Shown piece by piece: positions 47,833-59,936 of a stretch of 64,000 bases of DNA. The notes beneath the pieces are model-generated. The model saw only the letters and a list, made by a program, of their open reading frames with translations. It did no database searches and was not told the origin of the DNA. The stretch comes from Diphasiastrum complanatum (taxonomy: Eukaryota; Streptophyta; Lycopodiopsida; Lycopodiales; Lycopodiaceae), in assembly GCA_029204225.1 (NCBI GenBank), contig CM055102.1, positions 47,772,870 to 47,836,869 of the forward strand. Direction: 5' to 3'. The position numbers and the translations under genes are program-made. Within the stretch, counting starts at the first letter, position 1; every line of letters starts with the position of its first letter.

Positions 47833-50282
47833 TCAAGGTTTAGTAAACAAATCAGCCAAGCAACTTGATGGTGGCACGTGTTGGAGCTTGATCTCTTTAG
47901 CTTGCACTTTTTCCCTCACGAAATGATGAGCAATTTCGATGTGTTTGCTCCTTGCATGGAATGTAGGATTAGTTGCAAGTGATTGGGCTGATTGGTTGTC
48001 ACAATAGATGATAGGGATCTCCTCCTCCATGACATGAAGCTCCACCAATAGCCTTTTGAGCCACAAGACCTCCTTGCATGTTGATGTCAAGGCCTTGTAT
48101 TCGGATTCTGTGGAAGATAGGGAGATGGTATCTTGCTTTTTGGAAAGCCATGATACTACTCCATCACATAGAAAGGTGGCAAAGGCACTTGTTGATCTTC
48201 TATCCACTTTGTCACCTACAAAATCCAAGTCACTATAGGCTCTTAAGCCAAGATTAGCTCCTCTATATAAAATACCAAAATTCTTAGTGAATGAAATGTA
48301 TCTAAGAACTCTTTTGGCCATCTTCCAATGTGAAACTAGAGGACTTTGCATGAATTGGCTTAACTTTCCAACACTATAACTAAGATCAGGTCTAGTTATA
48401 GTTAAATAGATCAAGGAGCCAATAAGCCTTCTATATAATGTGATGTCCTCAAAGGATGCTTCATCACAACCAATAGATGCTTTTACATATTGCTCCATTG
48501 GTGTCTCAATGCCTTTACAATTCTTCATTCCAGATCTATCTGGGATGGATGTAGCATATTTAGATTGAGAAATGAAGCTAAAATCACATCCTCTAATAAC
48601 CTCTATTCCAAGAATGAAGCTCAATAGGCCGAGATCTACCATCTTAAACTCTTTTGCTAAAGCAATTTTTACATCTCTAATTCCATCTAGATCATTACCA
48701 CTCAAGATAAATGCCATCATGAAAACTTATATACAATGATGGATCATAGGCACTCATTACAAAATTGATGGAAATGAGAAAAGAGTTTAGCCTAGAGTAC
48801 CATGCTCTAGGGGCTTGCTTGAGCCCATAAAGGCTCTTCTTCAAAAAACACACCTTTCCTTCATGCTTTGCCTTGATGAAGCCCTCGGGTTGCCTCATGT
48901 AGATCTCTTCCTCCAATTAACCATTGAGGAATGCATTTGTGAAGTCAAGTTGGAATATCTCCCAATTGAAGGTTGTAGCAAGACTAATGATCAACCTGAT
49001 AGTAACAAGCTTAGCCACAGGAGCAAAAGTCTCATCATAGTCAATGCCTTTGGTTTGTAAAAAACCTTTGGCAACAAGCCTAGCTTTATGCTTGCTTATT
49101 GATCCATCTTGATTATACTTCAATCTAAACACCCACTTGCAATCAAGAGGTTTCTTCCCTTGAGGAAGATCCACAAGATCCCAAGTATGATTCTCAATAA
49201 GAGCATCATACTCTACTTGCATAGCATCCATCCAACTTTTAGACTTACAAGCATCTTCATAGCATGTTGGCTCATCTAACATTGAAGTAAGAAAGGTGTA
49301 AGATGTGAAAGATGATGAGCCTTCCCTTTGATCACCTTGACCATCATAGGTGAGCCTCAATGGCTCGGATCTTGCCCTTGTAGATCTTCTTGGAGTTCTT
49401 GGAGTTCTTGGAGTTCTTGCACCTGGAGGTGGATCCTCAAGTTCTTCTTCACTTGGAAGCTCCTCCTCCATCCTAGCATGATCCTTGGCATCAAGATGAT
49501 TAGTAGCATTATCATCCAAATCATAAGCATGTCCTTCATCAAAAATAACATCCCTAATCACTATCATCTTGCTAGTGATGGTATTGAAGACTCTATAACC
49601 TTTGCTATTCTCACCATATCCCACAAAGATGCCTTTGATGGATGTTGCATCATCCTTCCTTCTCTTATCCAAGGATTGGTGTACATAGCAAGTGGATCCA
49701 AAAACTTTGAGATCTTTGAGATTGGGCTTCTCTCCAAATAGAGCTTCAAATGGTGTGATTCCTCCAATGGCTTGGTTTGGCAATCTATTGCACAAATAGT
49801 TAGCACAAGTTATTGCTTCACCCCAAAATGGTTTGGATAGAGAAGCATCTAGCCTTAAGGCCTTAGCACACTCACAAAGAGATCTATTTCTTCTCTCACT
49901 CACTCCATTTTGTTGAGGGGTGTATGGACATGACAACTCCCTCTTTATGCCATTAGAAATACAAAAGTCAATCAACTTATTGGAGACATATTCACCTCCA
50001 TTATCACTCCTTAATACCTTAATCTTGGTACTAAGTTGATTTTCTACCAAAGTCTTGAACTTTACAAAAGAATCAAACACCATTGATTTGCTAGACAAGA
50101 GGTACATCCAACAAAATCTAGAATAGTCATCAATGAAGATTACATAGTACTTGGCACCACCATTAGACTCATGTGAAAAACTATGAACATCCGAATGGAT
50201 GAGTTCACGAGGAGAGTTTGATCTTGATGTAGATCTTGAGAAGGGTAGCTTGTGAGCCTTTGAGAGGCTGCATGCTTCACTT
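47833..50282 (-). pseudogene. Integrase-RT-RNase H of element E, inactivated
   Basis: From 50282: KLPFSRSTSRSNSPRELIHS, IFIDDYSRFCWMYLLSSKS, LRSDNGGEYVSNKLIDF, YTPQQNGVSERRNRSLCE (integrase). Then IKGIFVGYGENSKGYRVF, RT (LDCKWVFRLKYNQDGSISKH, FQLDFTNAFLNG) and RNase H (WLSKKQDTISLSSTESEYKA, CDNQSAQSLATNPTFHARSK). A TAA at 48919 and a deletion with frame change near 48710 remove most of the YVDD box, so RT cannot be active. Confidence 0.9.
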
Positions 50283-50656
50283 TAATGTACTTTCAAGACC
50301 TGGTTTCCACTTTAAGAAGGTCTGAAATCAGCCTAGATTAATTAGTTTTCATGAAACAAATTCAAAACTAATCAATGGCAAGTGATTTTGGTAGCTTATC
50401 CTAGGATTTGCACCAAAAAAATTACATCAAACTGACACCATATGAATTTTCTATGATCCAATGAATATGAGTTATTAAATGCTGGTTCAGAGATGCCCAC
50501 ACGTGTAAACAGTATGGATTTTGATCCTGAAAAAGTTTGGGATCAAATCCCCTCACCAAAACCTGGATACCAGCTCGCCCTTCCAATACTAGCTTTTTGC
50601 ACCAAAACCTGCTAAAACTGGATTAGATTCAAACACAGATCAATGGCCTTGTACTT

Positions 50657-50669
50657 GGCTCTGATACCA
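50657..50669 (-). other. Primer binding site of element E
   Basis: TGGTATCAGAGCC on the minus strand, directly after the LTR end at 50670. Confidence 0.93.
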
Positions 50670-50976
50670 TGTGAAAAGTACAGTACTAAGGACCATAAAT
50701 GGATCTTTGAATGATCCACAAGGTGATTGTATGCTTGTTAAACAATCTATCAGAAACTAGTCATCAGAAAACAAGATCTAGTTTAGCAGCTTGATAGGAA
50801 ACAAGTAGAGACAATCAAAGCATTGATCAAATAGTCTAATCCAAATCCACACGTGTGGAAATAAGGCTATAGTACGGCCTGTAGACAGTGTTTACAAAGT
50901 GCCAAAGCTGGGTTTCATTGGAGAAATAGAGTAATCACCATACAATGAGAGGAAACTCGAGTTTCTCCTTGAGGCC
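50670..50976 (-). repeat. 5' LTR remnant of element E
   Basis: The inner 307 bp of the 691-bp LTR. Similarity to the 3' LTR stops at about 50976 (TTCTCCTTGAGGC), so the promoter half is lost. Confidence 0.88.
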
Positions 50977-53718
50977 CTCATATGAAGGAGCCCTAGTGAT
51001 CGGTGTAAACAACATATCAAAAAATGTGTAGAAAATGTGTCAGAGAACATGTCAGAGAATTTGTTAAATCTTGTGCATAGCGAGGACAATGTTATCGTTC
51101 TCATCTATTGATGTCCCATCATATTTACAACCATGTGTTGGGGATAAACCAATATTCTCTAACGTTATATTATCATTTGGGTCATTTGGTTCTGACAATC
51201 ATTGTGCCAATGTTGACACTCGATTCGGGAGCGTGGAAATTGACATGCTCACTGAGTCAAGCAGCAATCAATCAAATAGTGAGACTAATAAAGAAAATGA
51301 TTACCAAGAATGTTCGCTAGTTGTATTTTGTCGTAGGAGGCATTCCTTTGGTAAGGATAGGAAAGATTTTTTGACAGCTGATCAACAAGTTCAGGCATTG
51401 CATTCATTTTGTGGCAATGCAGGTTGTTTAATAAAGTTAGGAAAACAAAAGATAAAAAGATGGAGGACTTTTTATTTAGGTCTGAGTCCTAGTGAGCAAG
51501 ACATGTTTCTATCCTCACAATTGATATCTTGTTTAAAAAAAATGTTTGACTATAGTATGGAAAATGACCTCATCTGTAGAGGGGCATTTAAAATTGTGTT
51601 GAGCCTCGGCAACTCTCGACTGGAGAGGATAAAGTATAGAATTAATAAGTTTGGTCATATCCAACCATCTCCGAAGGTTGTGGGTGATGTTGCACAACAC
51701 ACATTGTTATGGATGGAGAAATATTTTCGTCTTCATTGCAAGGTAATGCCAACGACTGGTAAATTCCATCTTGCTGATAACTTTACTCGAATGGAAATCT
51801 TTTCAGTATACAATTAGCATCTAATTCAAAACAATGATAGGTATATATCTTATTCATATTTCACAAAACTTTGGAAAAAAGATTTTAATAATGTCTCTAT
51901 TCCATGAAAAGTGCGAATGTGAGTATGCAGTACGTGTGTAGAATTGAAAAGTAAAAGAAAAGCCTTAAGGTATCCGATGGAGATTGCGATGGTGAAGTCA
52001 GCTTTGAATGATCATAGAGAGGAACAAGCAGCGGAACATCAAAAAATAAAGCATCACCGTAAAAAATGCTTTGGGTTTCCAGAGAAATATATTGGCATTG
52101 TCATTGACGGGATGGATAAAAAAAAGACATAGTTGCCTCATGGCTACCAAAGGATCTTCACGAAGAAACTATGATTCAAGCACATTTGGTCGGTTGCTTG
52201 ATATACAATGAAATTGTTCATCACCGAGTATTTTTCACATACCCTAACGTGCATAATGATCCCAACTTGACCATGACTATTATTCATCATGTTTTTTCTT
52301 CGTGGCGAGGATTGCTTCCGGCTATTTTATATGTTCAGTTGGACAACACAACAAGAGAGAATAAGAATCAAATGGTCTTCGGTTATTTGGATATGCTTGT
52401 GGAGAAGGGCATTTTCAGAAAAGTAAAGGTTAATTTTCTATTGGTTGGACACACACACGATCATATAGATCAAATGTTCAGCACTTTCTCTAAAAAGTTG
52501 TCGTGGCAAGATGCATTTACACTTCCTATAATGATGTCATCATAGAGGAAGCCTACACTCCTAAGCCAAGCATATTTCATCTCAAGGAGACCATTGACTT
52601 CAAGGAGTTTGTAAAGTCTTCAAGAGAACTATGATTGAAAAAGTTAAATGACATAAGCTATCAGCACTGCTTTCTTATTAAAAAAAATATGGAAAATGAG
52701 GTGTTAATGTATGGGAAACAATTGTCAACATGTAAACAATGGCTTCCAACAAATGGTTTGAAATTCTTGATACATGTATCAGTTGCTCAGATGAAGTCTG
52801 CAAAGTAGATGCCTATGTTGCTAGCCAAAGAGCTTAAAGATGCTGAAAAACAAACAAGACCTATTGATTATTGAAAGTACATAGAAGAGCATAAATTCTA
52901 ATCGAGAAAGCAAAAAAATATGTGGGAGAACAGGATACTAAACGGTGGGATACATTTTATGAGGAGAAAATGGTGATATTGAGTAATATTGAGGACAACA
53001 AATGGGAACTCTCATTTGACTTCGTGTGGCCTGTCCATCAAAATTATACTGAAACAAAGCACGTATAGATAACAGAACATCATGAATGTGTTATAGAGAC
53101 TAGAGAGATGTATCTTGGAGCAAGGTGGTCAACAAGTAGAAGGGACAGACTAGCCCAGATGTGGAAGGGTGACCCCCAAGATATCCAAGAGGGTACTTTG
53201 GTAGCTACACTGTAACAGATGATGATCTTGGTCACCTCTTTTGGATTGGAAAAGTACTCACGCTTCATCGAGATGATATCACATTCAAGATTAAAGACAT
53301 AACTGTGCATTGGTTTAAAACATATCACATTGATCCATTTAAAGGGAGGTACAACCTCAAGATGGTCCGTACAGTGCATGGTAAAGGGAAGAAGCAAAAA
53401 ACAAAGAATACTCAAATTCTTCTTTATTGTCTTTAGAGGAAGTGGGTACTTTATTGTATGACTTTATGCTCACCACAACTAGTCATTTGAGAAAGTCCAC
53501 TATTGAAATCCTAAAGCAAAAAATTATCATGACAAACGATGTGGGACCGTCCTCACGAACCAAAAAGAAGAAACTATGAAAATTACAGCTTGCATTATGA
53601 GGAAGGCAATGTTTTAGTACATAGTGAAGAAGAGGATGCTTCTTGCACCACTTCAGGATCATCAACACCTATAACTACTGATAGTGATGGGATTGATAGT
53701 GACTAGCGTTTGGACATG
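50977..53718 (+). pseudogene. DUF7869-type element, longer copy D2
   Basis: Plus strand, read through several frame changes. The N-terminal part at 51071-51817 includes QVQALHSFCGNAGCLIKLGK, LICRGAFKIVLSLGNSRLER and VMPTTGKFHLADNFTRMEIF. A CSTCVELKSKRKAL block is near 51925. IVIDGMDKKKT at about 52090 is followed by a stop. The DUF7869 core at 52171-52545 has IQAHLVGCLIYNE, LPAILYVQLDNTTRENKNQ and VNFLLVGHTHDHIDQMFSTF. Further C-terminal text (QWLPTNGLKFLIHVSVAQMK near 52740, LFWIGKVLTLHRDDITFKIK near 53240) follows. At least four lesions. It was then hit by copia C at 53719. Family placement is from motif order. Its biochemical role is unknown. Confidence 0.7.
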
Positions 53719-53723
53719 TATGA
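53719..53723. repeat. Target-site duplication of element C (left)
   Basis: TATGA, repeated at 59932-59936. Confidence 0.93.
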
Positions 53724-54460
53724 TGTGAAGAATTGAAAAAGATTATCTATGTTAGATATAGGGGTCTTATGTTTTTTACATCAAGCACCTAGGTGTAGGA
53801 TGTTGATAGGAATAAATTTGGCATAGATGGCAAATTATGCATTTCCACTTGTAATGCCACTATTGAGCCAAAATAGAGTAAGAGGCTAAACACGTGCCAA
53901 TTAGAGTGTAGACAAGTGTAAAGCTTTTGTTTGATGAATTCCAAGAGGTCCAATAGGATTTGGAGGTGGAACCTTGTGAGGTCCAATAGGAAATTGAGGT
54001 GTGCTTGAATATAGTCCAATAGAATTAAGAGGTGCATGGATCGATGGTCCAATAGGATCAAGTGGTGACAAAGTATGGTCCAATTATAGTTAAGCATAGT
54101 GGTAGCTCGTGGATCTACTAGTATCATTGTACTCCTCATTTTGGATCTAATTGATTTGGTGATTTCATGGATTTTGTGAGTTATTGGATTTCTAGCTTTC
54201 TCTCTCTACCCGAGGGCTCATGATGTTTTTTCTCTCCCTACCCAAGGAGAGCAGCTTGTTTTTACTTAGATTATCTTTTGAATACTTCCCACACGTGTGA
54301 GTGAGAGTTGGAAGTGATTGAATGCATGTAGTAGTGTGTTTTTGCCATAGAATCAAAGATGGATCTTGAATCTCAATCTAGTCTTGATCTTGGTGCATCT
54401 ACACACCTTAGGAGATCACAAGTACATGTAGTGGACAATCCACACGTGTGAAATTCAACA
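53724..54460 (+). repeat. 5' LTR of element C
   Basis: 737 bp, TGTGAAGAATTG to AAATTCAACA. Five GTCCAATA motifs at 53948, 53981, 54014, 54047 and 54078 mark a degenerate 33-bp tandem array. Confidence 0.93.
53948..54086 (+). promoter_or_regulatory. CCAAT-containing 33-bp tandem array in the family A/C LTR
   Basis: TCCAATAGGA-type motifs recur every 33, 33, 33 and 31 bp on the element sense strand. CCAAT is the NF-Y core. The array is present in all four A/C LTRs (also about 29695-29835, 35200-35340, 59410-59550). An enhancer role is inference. Because 33 is divisible by 3, the opposite strand stays open for about 60 codons. Confidence 0.55.
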
Positions 54461-54472
54461 TGGTATCAGAGC
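54461..54472 (+). other. Primer binding site of element C
   Basis: TGGTATCAGAGC directly after the 5' LTR. Confidence 0.95.
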
Positions 54473-55216
54473 CTACCTAAGGTTACCATGCATTTTGATC
54501 CATCTAAGTGAAAAATTTTCATCAATCTTGAGCTATAAGTTGTCAAGGCCCATTTTCCTAGCTATCTTGTTCAATCTTGGATCAAAAGAGATCAAAAGGA
54601 CATTGATTGGGTCTGACCTAGTACTGTACGGAATCAGGTGCTCAGACACGTGTGAGGAACATCCAATTTCAGTTTGGAATTTCTTTCTCATGCTTGATCC
54701 ATTTATCTTGCTTGATAGCTTGTTTTGAAGCTATTTTTGTCTAGTTTTTGATGCAATCAGTTTCATTCCATTTGGTTGAGCTAATCAAAAGCTATAAGCT
54801 TTTGAAGAAGGTTAGGTAGGGCACCTAGACCTGGGTGGACACATTTGGTTTGGTCAAGAGATTGCTTGTTTGATCCAAAATCACAGTTGTATGCTTGCCA
54901 ATCTCATCTATATGTGATCTAGGTACTGTTTTGAGATCTTAGCCATTTTGTTTCATGCAAAATCATTGTATTTGAGTCAAATTTGGTTTCTTAGAGTACT
55001 TCACAAGTGCTAAGAGTGTTTGATCCTAACTTTGCCTATACTCCATCATTTGATGTGAAATAGATCTTGTTTTAGAGAGATTTGTGTAGCTAGTGAGAAT
55101 CAATTCACAAATGGTTGCAAGATCTTTCATAGGAGGAGATAGTACTCTCTTATTGGATCCTATTGAGAGTGTGTAGCAACATTTATTGTTCATCATTTGA
55201 GTTTTCTTCACTTTAA

Positions 55217-58200
55217 ATGTCTTCAATGGGTTCATCCTTGTTGGAATCAAGCGAAAGATTGACCACTTCAAACTGTTCAATTTGGAAAATGAGGATGGAG
55301 TCCATCTTGATCCTTCAAGACGTGATGGACATAGTTCTTGGCCTTGAAGAAGAACCACAAGTTCTTCAAGAGGTTCAAAAATAAAAAAAGAGAGCTAGGA
55401 TGGCTCTCCACTACATTAAGATGAATGTCTCTAATGAGATATTGAGGGAGATAGGTACTTGTACAACAACCAAAGAAGCTTGGGATTGTCTCAAGACTAT
55501 CTATGAGGCTAAGAATACCTCTAGGCTTCTCAGTCTTAGGAATCGAATCTTTCAAAGTAGCCAAAAGAGTGATGAGAGTGCATCTAGTTATGTTTTGAGA
55601 GTAAATTCCATCAATCAAAATGAGCTAGTTCAAGTCATTCTCAATGGCTTGAGAAGTGAATTTGATAACCTTGTCCAATCCTATGCCATTAAGGAGGAGC
55701 TACCAAGTTTGGAGGCTCTCCAAAGTGTACTAATTTTGGAAGAATCAAGACAAGAGTACAAGCTCTTGAGGATGGACAAGCTTTCTCTCACTCATAATGA
55801 TGGCAAAGCTCTCTTTGCCAAGGATAAGCACAAAGGGAGGAGCAAGAACCAACATCAACAATCCTCAAGCAAGGACAAAGTCAAATCCAAAGACAAAGAT
55901 GAGGAGGAAGATGATTCCTCTAATGCTTCATCACCCAAGCTCAAAAAGAAGAAGATCAAGTGCTTTTATTGTGGCAAGAAAGGTCATTATGCCACCAATT
56001 GCTTCAAGAAGAAGAATCAACTCAAGCAAGCCAACATTACCAATGAGAAGGAAGACACTATTGCAAGTGATGGAGAGGGATCTCTTATGGTCTCTAGTTT
56101 CTCATCTACTCCTTTCAAGAAGGACGGCCTATGGTATATTGATAGTGGAGCCTCTTCACATATGTGTAGCTCCAAGGACTCTTTCTCTTCTATTTCACCT
56201 TATGATGGAGTGAAGAAATCAATATACACTGCAAATGATTTTGAATGTCCTATTGAAGGCATAGGGAGCATTCCCTTGAAGCTTGCATCCTCTAAAGTTC
56301 TTTCTCTCTCTAAAGTTCTTTATGTACCTAAGCTTACCAAGAATCTTATTAGTGTTGGCCAATTGCTTGATAATGGCCTTGATGTAAAATTCAATGTTGA
56401 TACTTGCACTATCAAGAAGAATGATGAGATACTTGCATTAGGATCTAGATCTGGTGGCATCTATAAACTAGATCCAAATGAGTATGTGAATGCTTGTAAT
56501 GTTGCTCTTGTGAACAAGCTCTCTATGGAGGAATTATGGCATAGGAGGTTGGGACATCCCAAATACAAATCCATGCTCTCTATGATCAAAGAAGCCAAAG
56601 CTATTGGCTTGCCAAAGTCACTCTTGAAGAAGATCAAGCCTTGTGAGGCTTGTGCTATTGCTAAATCTCACAAAAAGTCATTTACAAGGTCTTCTATCAA
56701 AAGCAAGCATCCTTTGGAGTTAATTCACTCGGATGTGCATTTCTCATCAACTAGAAGCAAGGGAGGAGCCACTTGTTTTGTTACTTTCATTGATGAATAC
56801 ACAAGATTCACTTGGATATATCTTCTTGCTTCTAAATCTATGGTGTTTGATCATTTCCTTATTTTCAAAGCTTATGTAGAGAAGCAATTCTCATTCAAGA
56901 TTGAAGCTCTTAGAAGTGATGGAGGTGGTGAATATATCTCCAATAAATTTCAAGATTTTTGTGAGCTTGAAGGCATTAAAAGAGAATTTTCTTGTGCCTA
57001 CTCTCCCTCTCAAAATGGAGTGGCCGAGAGAAAGAATAGATCTTTGTGTGAATGTGCAAAATCTATGAGAATTGAGGCATCTTTGCCCAAAGATTTTTGG
57101 GGAGAAGCCATTAATTGTGCAAATTATCTTTGCAATAGGCTCCCACTTATAGCTCTTGGAGGAAAGTCACCATATGAAATATTATTTTTGAAGAAGCCTA
57201 AGGTTGATCACCTTAGAGTTTTTGGATGCTTATGCTTTGTCCATATTCCCTTGGAAACAAGGAAGAAGGAAGATCCTAGTGCATGAAAAGCGATCGTGGT
57301 TGGATACTCATCCACCAAGAAGGCCTATAGAGTCTTTATACTCTCTACTTCTCAAGTTATTGAAAGTAGAGATGTTGTCTTTCATGAAGATCAACACTCA
57401 TCTTTTGAAGAGGCCAAGATCAAGAAATCTATGGATGCATCATCAATTATTGATTTTGAAGACAATCATGATGTGATGGGGTCGAGATTTGAAGAAGACT
57501 CTCCTCGGATTTTCTCACCAAGAAGATCCATGAGAGATATATCCGAGCCTAAGAGGCTCTCATATGTTGACAAAGGCAAACAAGTGGATCTTGACTCCAC
57601 TAATTATGTTTTTTATGTCTCTCATGAAGAGACAAAGAATGTACAAGAGGCACTCAATACCAAGGAGTGGTATGATGCCATGAAGCAAGAGTATGATGCA
57701 TTGATCACCAACAATACTTGGGAGCTTGTGGATCCTCCATCCAACAAGCATATGATTGGTTGCAAGTGGGTATTTCGGATCAAGTTCAATCATGATGGCA
57801 CCATCAACAAGCATAAAGCAAAATTATGTGCCAAAGGATTTGCTCAAATCCATGGTCTTGATTATGAGGAGACCTTTGCACCCATTGTAAAGATGGTGAC
57901 AATAAGAATTCTTATTTCTCTTGCTTGTTTTTTCAAGTGGAAGGTGTTCCAATTAGATGTATCCAATGCTTTTCTAAATGGTTATCTTGAGGAGGAGATC
58001 TATATGGAACAACCTCAAGGATTCATCAAGGATGAGTCCAAAGTGTGCTTGCTCTTCAAAAGTCTTTATGGACTCAAGAAAGCACCAAGATCATGGTATT
58101 CAAAACTTAATTCTTTTCTTATCTCACTAGGATTTACTCTTAGTGACTATGATCCTTCCATGTATCTAAAGTTTGTTGATAACAATATTGTCATTCTTCT

Positions 58201-59171
58201 AATTTTATGTTGATGACATTATTCTTTGTGGAATTTGTATCAAGCTAGTTGATGAAACCAAGCTAGCACTTGGATGTGAGTTTAAAATGCAAGATCTAGG
58301 AGAGATGCATTACATCCTAGGCCTAGAAATTGATTTTTATGAAAATCATGTCTGTATATGTCAATCTAGATATGCTCACTCTATGTTGAAAAAATTCCAT
58401 ATAGAAAATTCTAAGAGCATAGATACTCCAATGGAGCAAATTGTAAAAGATCCTAATAAAGGTGATGAAAGATCCTTTGAGGACATCACACTGTTTAGGA
58501 GTCTTGTAGGCTCCTTGATTTGGCTTACCATTACTAGGCCCGATCTAAGTTTTTGTGTGCACAAATTGAGTCAATTTATGCAAAATCCTAAGATCCATCA
58601 TTGGAAGATGGCCAAGAGGATTCTAAGATATGTATCTTCATCTTGTGATTATGGCCTACTCTATAAAAGTGAAGATCTATCCATTATTGGCTACTCGGAT
58701 TCGGACTTTGCAAGTGACAAGATGGATCAAAAGTCTATTAGTGCATACACTATCTTTCTTGGAAGCAATCTAATATCTTGGCTTTCCAAAAAGCAAGATA
58801 CTATATCTCTCTCTTCATGTGAGGCCGAGTACAAAGGACTCACTACAACTACCAAAGAAGTGCTTTGGATCAAGAGGTTATTAATGGAGCTAAAGTGCAT
58901 CAAGGAGGATGATCTACCAATGATCAAGTGTGATAACATCTCGGCCCAAGATCTTGCCAATAATCCCATATTTCATGCAAGAAGCAAGCACATAGAAGTG
59001 GCACACCATTTTGTGAGAGAAAAGCTTATTGGAGGAGAAATCTATTTGGAGCATGTCAACTCGTCCTCTTGTATTGCCGATCTACTCACCAAGCCTTTGA
59101 GCAAAAGTGCTTTCATCAACCATAGATCTAATCTTGGAGTTATACCAAGATCAATGCTCAAATCTTCATAG
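55217..59171 (+). pseudogene. Gag-pol of element C, inactivated
   Basis: Gag from ATG 55217. Zinc knuckle CFYCGKKGHYATNC near 55960 (complete, unlike element A), protease WYIDSGASSHMCSS near 56140, integrase (CFVTFIDEYTRFTWIYLL, LRSDGGGEYISN), RT (FQLDVSNAFLNGYLEEEIYM, YVDD 58205-58216) and RNase H to 59171 (WLSKKQDTISLSSCEAEYKG, FHARSKHIEVAHHFVREK). Lesions: TAA at 55382-55384, a 33-bp in-frame deletion in gag near 55605 relative to A, TGA at 57284-57286 and a one-base frame change before YVDD. The last two are shared with A. Otherwise open. Confidence 0.93.
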
Positions 59172-59186
59172 ATAATTTTTTAGGAG

Positions 59187-59931
59187 TGTGAAGAATTGAA
59201 AAAGATTATCTATGTTAGATACAGGGGTCTTATATTTTTTACATCAAGCACCTAGGTGTAGGATGTTGATAGGAATAAATTTGGCATAGATGGCAAATTA
59301 TGCATTTCCACTTGTAATGCCACTATTGAGCCAAAATAGAGTAAGAGGCTAAACACGTGCCAATTAGAGTGTAGACAAGTGTAAAGCTTTTGTTTGATGA
59401 ATTCCAAGAGGTCCAATAGGACTTAGAGGTGGAACCTTGTGAGGTCCAATAGGAGATTGAGGTGTGTTTGAATATAGTCCAATAGAATTAAGAGGTGCAT
59501 GGATCAATGGTCCAATAGGATCAAGAGGTGACAAAGTATGGTCCAATCATAGTTAAGCATAGTGGTAGCTCGTGGATCTACTAGTATCATTGTACTCCTC
59601 ATTTTGTTCTAATTGATTTGGTGATTTCATGGATTTTGTGAGTTATTGGATTTCTAGCTTTCTCTCTCTACCCGAGAGCTCATGATGTTCTTTCTCTCTC
59701 TACCCGAGGAGAGCAACTTGTTTTTACTTATATTATTTTTTGAATACTTTTCACACGGAGATAGAAGTGTGAGTGAGAGTTGGAAGTGATAGAATGCATG
59801 TAGTAGTGTGTTTTGCCATATAATCAAAGATAGATCTTGAATCTCAATCTAGTCTTGATCTTGGTGCATCTACACACCTTAGGAGATCACAAGTCCATGT
59901 AGTGGACAATCCACACGTGTGTAATTCAACA
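59187..59931 (+). repeat. 3' LTR of element C
   Basis: 745 bp. Differs from the 5' LTR by scattered substitutions and small indels, including an extra ATAGAAG-type insertion near 59760. Confidence 0.93.
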
Positions 59932-59936
59932 TATGA
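59932..59936. repeat. Target-site duplication of element C (right)
   Basis: TATGA, identical to 53719-53723. Confidence 0.93.

Larger units (their letters stand above)
47055..50976 (-). mobile_element. Copia element E, 5'-LTR-truncated and gag-deleted
   Basis: Minus strand. The 3' LTR is 47745-47055 (691 bp). The polypurine tract AGGAGGAG lies just above 47745. The coding region spans 50282-47833. The primer site TGGTATCAGAGCC is at 50669-50657. A 5' LTR remnant of 307 bp (50976-50670) has lost its outer part. Between about 50282 and 50650 lies leader DNA, joined directly to the pre-integrase/integrase boundary, so gag and protease are deleted. The left end falls inside gene M2. Confidence 0.9.
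53724..59931 (+). mobile_element. Full-length Ty1/copia element C (6.2 kb), sister of element A
   Basis: 5' LTR 53724-54460 (737 bp), primer site 54461-54472, gag-pol 55217-59171, purine tract TTTTTTAGGAG at 59176-59186, 3' LTR 59187-59931 (745 bp). TATGA duplications on both sides. Nearly identical to element A but in the opposite orientation, with A and C 18 kb apart. Confidence 0.95.

Noticed and set aside
52171-52545. Reading the DUF7869 core as an intact small gene
   Set aside because: The conserved text continues in other frames on both sides, so it is a fragment of a larger broken coding region.
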